Source of the DNA: Tetradesmus obliquus
Lineage: Eukaryota; Chlorophyta; Chlorophyceae; Sphaeropleales; Scenedesmaceae
Reading direction: 5' to 3'
Length of the DNA: 64,000 nucleotides
Assembly (NCBI GenBank): GCA_030272155.1
Contig: CP126199.1
Location: forward strand, 5,196,501 to 5,260,500
Numbering within the stretch: the stretch's first letter is position 1; each line of letters starts with the position of its first letter. A program made the translations under genes and the position numbers. The notes beneath the pieces are model-generated. The model did not search any database, was not told the DNA's origin, and saw nothing but the letters and a program-made list of their open reading frames with translations. Positions 58,901 to 64,000 of the stretch are shown here, piece by piece.

Positions 58901-59392
58901 AGATGATGCGGCATGCACTGCTTCCTTGGTGTCAGCAGGGCAGCAGGAGGCGAGATCAGGAGAGCTGTACTGCTGGAAAGCTGTTTTGCACGTCAGAAAT
59001 TGCCATGCATGTAGTTACAGCACAGCTGCTGCTCCACAAGCGATCCACAAAGTGTTAATGAGAGCACAGCAGAGCGAACAAACATGGCACAAGTGCAGCT
59101 GCTGCCCCCGGCAGCAATGCATACCCTGATCTGCAGTATTGAGATAGGAAAGACTAAGATCAGCGCTCAAGCTGCCTGCTATGCCGAATTTGAGCGATGC
59201 CCCTGCCTCCCCCCTTCCTTGCTGTTCACACACCTGCCATGTCTTCAGGTTGACATAGAGCCCGCCTGGAGACTCCGGCGTGTCATACGAGTACATGCAC
59301 TCGTTTTTATAGACCTTGTCGAAGTGGCCTGGCGCCTGCAGGCCCCGCATGCCTGCCCGGACCTTGTCCAACACGTCTTCGGCAACTGCCAT
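49977..59392 (-). CDS. UBP14: Ubiquitin-specific protease UBP14/USP5 (isopeptidase T)
   Basis: Eighteen exons: 59392-59234, 58768-58691, 58286-58041, 57742-57678, 57411-57273, 57078-56878, 56189-56022, 55708-55286, 54692-54603, 54220-54174, 53651-53534, 53120-52911, 52565-52445, 52180-51941, 51538-51396, 50829-50630, 50430-50328, 50087-49977; 953 residues, phases all agree. Order: N-terminal variant UBP region ([14 protein letters not shown]), ZnF-UBP (TENLWLNL), Cys box [13 protein letters not shown], a long Ala-rich insertion in exon 8, two UBA domains ([27 protein letters not shown]), His box [10 protein letters not shown] and WVIFNDEKV. The family disassembles unanchored polyubiquitin by recognising its free Gly-Gly end. 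Catalytic Cys, His and Asn are present. Three of the four ZnF zinc ligands are replaced, a clear departure from the family. Introns carry about thirteen exon-edge duplicates. Confidence 0.95.
50885..51130 (-). repeat. Duplicates of UBP14 exon 16 (UBA2) start
   Basis: The acceptor and codons [18 protein letters not shown] of exon 16 (50829) recur at about 50885-50953 and 51065-51130, with a degenerate fragment near 51010-51045. Acceptor CAG/GTGTCC is retained in both full copies. Confidence 0.93.
54957..55200 (-). repeat. Two duplicates of UBP14 exon 8 end
   Basis: Codons for [19 protein letters not shown] and the CAG/GTGAGGC donor (parent 55286-55350) recur at 55119-55200 and 54957-55040, with flanking intron sequence, forming ~160-bp tandem units. 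Confidence 0.94.
55855..55962 (-). repeat. Two duplicates of UBP14 exon 7 end (catalytic Cys box)
   Basis: Copies at 55920-55962 and 55855-55895 encode [13 protein letters not shown] and [12 protein letters not shown] in place of the parental [13 protein letters not shown]: the catalytic Cys is lost in both. The nearer-to-end copy keeps the CAG/GTGCAT junction. Confidence 0.88.
56370..56740 (-). repeat. Two duplicates of UBP14 exon 6 end
   Basis: About 120 nt encoding [20 protein letters not shown] through [10 protein letters not shown] plus the donor (parent 56878-57003) recur at 56610-56740 and 56370-56496, both open in frame and followed by GTG donors. Confidence 0.95.
57165..57225 (-). 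repeat. Duplicate of UBP14 exon 5 end
   Basis: Copies the codons LNLSTGHIG as LNLSMGHIA within the following intron, ~100 bp from the parent. Confidence 0.8.
57812..57933 (-). repeat. Two duplicates of UBP14 exon 4 start
   Basis: CCAGGCGCACGAGGACGCCA (acceptor and AHEDASK codons) occurs at 57722-57745 (parent), 57812-57843 and 57905-57935, spacing about 90 bp. Confidence 0.92.
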
Positions 59393-60777
59393 CCTTGCCA
59401 CCCCGCGGTCAGCAGTAGGATCAAAGATACGTGATCGTAACTTTAGAAAGTTTGCAGCCTTGTACTGGTCCCAAGGCCAGCGCAAAGGGCAGGCACTAGG
59501 TGCAGGAACACCTGTCTGCTCTGCCGCTCTAATCACAAGCTTGTGATGAACATCCCCAAAGCAGAAACAATTTCAAGTGAAGAAACAGCTGGTGTTGTGA
59601 GCACTGGCTGTCTTGTTGCTACTCTTGTCAGTGACAAGCACCTGCATGCCAGTTGCGTACTGCGTCTGTTGCTGTTGTACTGCCTGCAATGGGTGTGTGC
59701 TGGCCCTTCTTTTCGGGTTGAGCGATGTGCTTCGACGGTCAATTGTAGCCATATGCTTCGGCAGTGAGAATGTGAACACTCTGGTGAAATGTGCGCACCC
59801 TCAGGGCCTGCTCCCTTTGCTGCGTTTCTAGTAGAGACAGCTAGAGACAGCTCTGCACACCTCCTGCAGTGCACACTGTGGTACCAGTGGTCCCTATTTC
59901 TCTTGTTGTTCTCCTCTACCCAATGAGCCTGTCAATGGCTCCAATGAGCCTGTCAATGCACCCGGCGCCTGCATTTTGAGTTGCCAGCCGACTCGGGCAG
60001 CCACGTGCATAATCTGGTCAACTTGACCTGCCAGGCTGGTAGGAGCAGTGCCGACATATGCGAAAGCCTGACGGCGCCAGCAGCCACTACAAGTCGTCCC
60101 TCAACATCTGTGAAACTGCTTACTCCACGAAGCTAATGTTGTGTGATGATGCAGCTAGCATGGCCAGGAAAGTCACCGCAGTGGCCTCATATCACTCCTG
60201 ACGGTTCCCTACCGCTTCTCGTGCTGATCGCAGCTGCCATCACTTTACCATTCCTTTGGCAGTCAAGTGTTCTAATTCAAGGAAATTTTGCACATCGCGG
60301 CACGGTTGTGCAGCGTCAACAGTCAGCTTGCAGGACCTTATTTCCCCGGCATAACGCATCGCTGTAGCACAGCTGGCGCCCTCAGACCGTCGTTTAAGAG
60401 CACTTGTATCACTTCAATGATACGTTTGAGACAGTGGAAGTCACAAGAAGAGTGGATCGCCATCTAATGTCCGTCATGTCCGGCTTGGCACATCATCATG
60501 TTCAGCGGCCTCGGGATGGCAAGTCACATACTTCTCTGAAAACTGTGAAGATTTTCCAATGACCTGCCGTGTCTCCATGTCTCGGAACTTCTAGTCTATC
60601 TGGAGAAGATTTTCGTATCGTCTGACGGGCAGCGCACAGCCCTCCACAAAAGCCTTGATTGGGCTTGGTACCACTGATTTAGTGCTCGTTTTTGGGCCCG
60701 GCGCTCGGCCGTGGCTGGGAATGGGAAGCAACGAGGCAGGGTAGCAGGCCCACCTCTTACCTACCACCCGGGCGAGC
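59393..60777. other. Divergent intergenic region, UBP14 / GAF-like gene
   Basis: A frame at about 59970-60135 (plus) encodes HVHNLVNLTCQAG and ends in TAA; 59925-59965 repeats AATGAGCCTGTCAATG twice. This looks like a remnant or isolated exon of a Cys-rich secreted protein, not assignable. Presumed promoters for both flanking genes lie here. Confidence 0.35.
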
Positions 60778-61878
60778 ATGGGCTGTGTCAGCTCCAAAGG
60801 GGAACAGCAACCGGGACCATCTGAAGTAGTCACTGCAAACCACGCAGCAGTGGCGGAGCTGGCCGCCTGCATAGGGAGCAAAGCAGCTGCAGCAGCAGCG
60901 CCAGAGGCCAGCACAGACACTGGAAAGCATCACCATGAGCAGCGTTGTGTGCAAGCTGCTGCACATGCAGACAATACGCCAGCCAGAGATGCCACTGTTG
61001 AGGCTGACCAGCATCAGCATCAGCGGCAACAGCAGCAACAAGAGCAGCAGCAGCAGCAGGAGGCAGCAGGGCAGCAAGCCGAACCAGCGCAGCCGGCAAC
61101 CTCTGCCATGACTGTCATCCGCAAGGTGATTACAGTCAGCCATATCTGCAGGGCTCACTTATATTTGGTGCCGCACAGTATATGCTGTGCGCCCACAGCT
61201 GCAGTAGTTGAACCTGCGGAGGCTACTGCAGATGGTCAACAGCAGCAGTGGCAGAGCGAGCAGCAGCAGCCTCATGCAGCGCGCAAGCAAACTTGCAGTG
61301 CAGGAGCATGAGTGACATGCACACACCAGTGGCTTGCAGTGCGCCAAGCATGCCCGAGCAGCGGCAGCAGCAGCAGTTGTTTCCGTAGCACAAGCGTCTG
61401 TGTGTCATGCTGTGTCTTCTGGTGCATGCGGGGCCAGGGTTACATGCACACTCGTGCTCCCTGCAACCGCAACAGCGTCATGTGTAGCTTTCCGCGGTGG
61501 CAATGGCAGCGTGCAGCTGGAAGCAGCAGGAAGCAGCAACGTAGCAGCTGGCGGACGTCTGTGCAAACAATAAATGGACACCCCCTCTTGCCCACTACAA
61601 CCTGATAGCCCAGCGCTTCGGTCTGGCAATGCTGATGCTGCACTGTAGTTGCTGCCATGCTCACTGCAGTAGGTGTCTCGTGCGGGCCAGCGTACCGATG
61701 CAGGGACTGCATCTCATCTGCAGGGAGAACAGCTGGGCCACCAACTTCGCTGTGCTGCACTGCTGCTGCTGCTGCTGCTGCTGCAGGCCAAGGCAGTGAT
61801 GCAAGAGCTGCATGCCATCTGCGGGGAAAACAGCTGGGCCACTGATGCTGATGCTGTTACTGCTGCTGCTGCTGCCAC

Positions 61879-61913
<35 letters not shown>

Positions 61914-63334
61914 AGGCCAAGGCGGTAATGCAGGAGCTCCATGCCATCTGCGGGGAGAACAGCTGGGCCACCTGCTGCCAAGCAGCGCAGGTGCTGCAGC
62001 AGCAGCTGATGGACGTGACAGCAGTCAGGTGCGGCGCGATCTTTGTGGAGCAGAATGCATGCATGTGGCAGCGATTGGGGGCTGCTGCAAATGTGGCGAG
62101 GAATGTTGCGGCGCTGTGGTGTACTGAAGCAGAGGCGCATCGAGTGCTTGATGCTGCAGGTGCTGGTTGTAGCCGTTTTGTGTGGGCCTTGCAGCCGGGT
62201 ACGTGCTGCAAGCGTTGCCTTGCATCTGAACCGCTTTCTCCCATTCCTTGCTGCACCCTTGCCTGCTTGCTATCACTACCACTCTTGACCTACATCGCTT
62301 GCTCTTCTGCTGCCTTGCTGCGTGCTTTGCGCCCTGCAGCATTGCTGCACAGACTGGCAGCCCAGGCACATGCATTCTAGCCGGCGCATATGGGCCTGGC
62401 GCAGAGTGGCAGCAGCATCAGGTTTTCATGTCGGGCGCCCACTGGTCGGCCTGTGCATGCCTGCAACATGGCAAGCCGCACCTGTACCGCACAGGGTCAC
62501 CCGAAGCAGCAGCAACAGCAGTAGCAGATGAAGTGTGGCCGCAGGTACGGCTAAATAATCTGCGCCTTGCAGGAAAGCGTCCGCAGGCACATGCAAAGCA
62601 GCATCAGCAGCAGAACGTCGCAGCAGCCTGTCAGCAATGAAGAAAAGCAGCGCACGCAGCGCATGGGATCCGCCAACATGCTTGCACTCCAGACAGGAAG
62701 CACTACCACTGCAGCAGCACCGCCCATCCGCAGCTGCATTGCTGCTCCCGATGCCCCATGCTACTGTGCAGTAAGTGTGCGTTGGAAGCGAGCTTCAGAC
62801 AGTGCTCTCCTCTCTATGCTGCACTTAATTGCTGCACTGTTTTTGTGCTGCTGGCAGGACTGGGCCTATCTGCACAAGGAGCACGGCCTGAGCACCTTCC
62901 TAGCAGTGCGCATTGCTGACGCTCACGGCCGGCCGCTGGGCGTGCTGTGCCTGGCTTCAACTGCCACCGACGCATACCAGGAGGAGTGGTGCGTGGCCAC
63001 TGCTGCTGCTGCTGCCTAGTGTACTGTACTGCTGGTGTGCATGAGTCTAGCGCGCTGGTGGTTGTTAGCTCTTCTGTGGGACACAAAGCACTGCAGCCAT
63101 GTCACTATGGACTGTGGCCTGTCCACATGAGGGACAGGACAGGACAGGACGTGTTCTTGGGGTGCATGATGCTGCAGGAGGCAGACGCTGCTGAGCATGC
63201 CTTGCTTCGGCACAGCTCTGCCGCCCATCCGCTGCTGCTGCTCCTGCTGCTGCTGGTTGCAAAACGCAGGTGGGAGCCGCTGCTGAGCATGGTGTGCACC
63301 AGCTTGGCCAGCCTGCCTCTGCTCACCCCTTGTC

Positions 63335-63380
<46 letters not shown>

Positions 63381-64000
63381 GTCTGCTTCAACCACTGCTG
63401 TTCAGGTGGGAGCCTCTGCTGAGCATGGTGTGCACCAGCCTGGCGAGCCTGCTGAAGAGCCCCGTGATGGCCGGCCTGGCAGAGCTGGCAGGCTGCCTGG
63501 TGGACACGCGCGAGGAGTTCAGTACACTGGCCAAGGCCTTCATCCAGGTAGGTTTCTGAATAGTATGCAGGCAACATAGTAGGTGTGTTGTTGGTATCTG
63601 TGCATGGGGTAGGGTGTGCCTGGTGGACACGCGCGAGGAGTTCTCCACGCTCGCGAAAGCTTTCATTCAGGTGCGCGCTGCTGCCGCTGGGCAACACTGC
63701 GCTGGTGTTCATGCATGTGGCAGCGTGTGGCAGTGTGTGAGGAGTTCTGCTCACTCGCGAAAGCCTTCATCCAGGTGTGCTGCTGCTGCTGCTGTGTTGT
63801 GCATGCTGCCTTGACATGTGGCATGTATACATGTGTTAGTGAGCAGGCGCATGGCGATGTGCTGCCAGCCATGCTGCAATGGCTGTTCCCTGCATATGCC
63901 AGTGCCTGCTTTTCCTTTCTATCCCTTCCTCTCACCTTTTGCCGTGCCAACGCCGCGTATTGTTGATGCCGCAGGGCTCGGCAGCACTTGTGGAGGCGGT
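60778..64000 (+). CDS. N-myristoylation-motif protein with GAF-like region, 3' end off window
   Basis: Starts MGCVSSKGEQQ: Gly2 with Ser6 fits N-myristoylation and Cys3 fits palmitoylation, implying membrane attachment. Supported exons: 60778 to about 61120; 61916 to about 62200 (AKAVMQELHAICGENSWAT, LQQQLMDVTAVRCGAIFVEQ); about 62364-62543 (CILAGAYGPGAEW); 62573-62770; 62858-62988 (LSTFLAVRIADAHGRPLGVL); 63406-63547 (WEPLLSMVCTSLASLL); 63975 onward (GSAALVEAV). Junctions from 62543 on agree in phase. The segments RCGAIFV...VRIADAHGRPLGVLCL...WEPLLSMV look like a divergent GAF domain. In green algae such N-terminal arrangements can precede protein kinase domains, but nothing here shows one. 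Exons between 61120 and 61916 are unresolved. Edge duplicates flank the 61916 and 63406 exons. Confidence 0.6.
61695..61850 (+). repeat. Two duplicates of the 61916 exon start
   Basis: Codons for QELHAICGENSWAT recur at about 61693-61740 and 61787-61850; the second has the full CTG-tract plus CAGGCCAAGG acceptor context. Confidence 0.92.
63265..63330 (+). repeat. Duplicate of the 63406 exon start
   Basis: CAGGTGGGAGCCGCTGCTGA and following codons (LLSMVCTSLASL) precede the parental acceptor by ~135 bp, separated by (CTG)n. Confidence 0.92.
63618..63778 (+). repeat. Two duplicates of the 63547 exon end
   Basis: Codons for DTREEFSTLAKAFIQ and the CAG/GT donor recur at 63618-63671 and, shorter, at 63735-63776. 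Confidence 0.93.

Noticed and set aside
59393-59536. N-terminal extension of UBP14 to 59536
   Set aside because: The only in-frame upstream start is GTG; the ATG at 59392 matches the family's N-terminus.
1-64000. tRNA or rRNA genes
   Set aside because: None recognised by eye; a covariance-model scan was not possible, so absence is not proven.

Overview
This is a piece of a eukaryotic nuclear genome, almost certainly a green alga. The evidence is intron-dense genes whose donors are mostly GTG-type (GTGAG, GTGCG, GTGGG), land-plant/green-lineage genes (a PTAC14/PAP7-like plastid protein, a TTG1/LWD1 WD40 protein), TTTAGGG-like telomeric motifs, and heavy CTG/CAG repeats with CAG, GCA and CTG codons everywhere. 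A chlorophycean such as a Scenedesmus/Tetradesmus relative would fit, but that is inference.

Layout. 69-2833(-): DnaJ with DUF1977, running off the left edge. 4305-9113(+): RG-rich SET-domain protein with a 54-bp minisatellite in an intron and duplicated last exons. 10638-12010(-): 5'-truncated LINE. 13798-16687(-), 18560-20361(-) and 21385-24959(+): three SGNH/GDSL esterase paralogues. 26090-28380: inverted GGAGTACTCC-rich arrays either side of a telomere-motif palindrome. 29575-30953(-): AP-1 sigma adaptin. 32376-38578(-): PTAC14-like SET protein. 39553-44266(+): LWD1/TTG1-type WD40. 45782-49014(+): secreted seven-bladed RCC1 propeller plus sushi-like modules. 49977-59392(-): UBP14/USP5 deubiquitinase with 18 exons. 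60778-64000(+): N-myristoylation-motif protein with a GAF-like region, running off the right edge. Four pairs are divergent (DnaJ/SET, GDSL-2/GDSL-3, PTAC14/LWD1, UBP14/GAF-like) and share intergenic regions of about 1-1.5 kb.

The dominant unusual signal is architectural. In eight of the eleven recognisable multi-exon host genes the edge of an exon, with its splice site and some flanking intron, has been copied one to four times into the adjacent intron. These 'exon-edge echoes' (about sixty by hand count) are diverged, co-oriented with the parent, and usually keep a usable AG acceptor or GT donor. A second recurrent pattern is that (CTG)n tracts in the sense orientation sit directly against 3' splice sites. 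Gene models below were assembled by hand from reading frame, splice-phase agreement and protein-family similarity; exon totals are divisible by three wherever complete, except the one frameshift noted.
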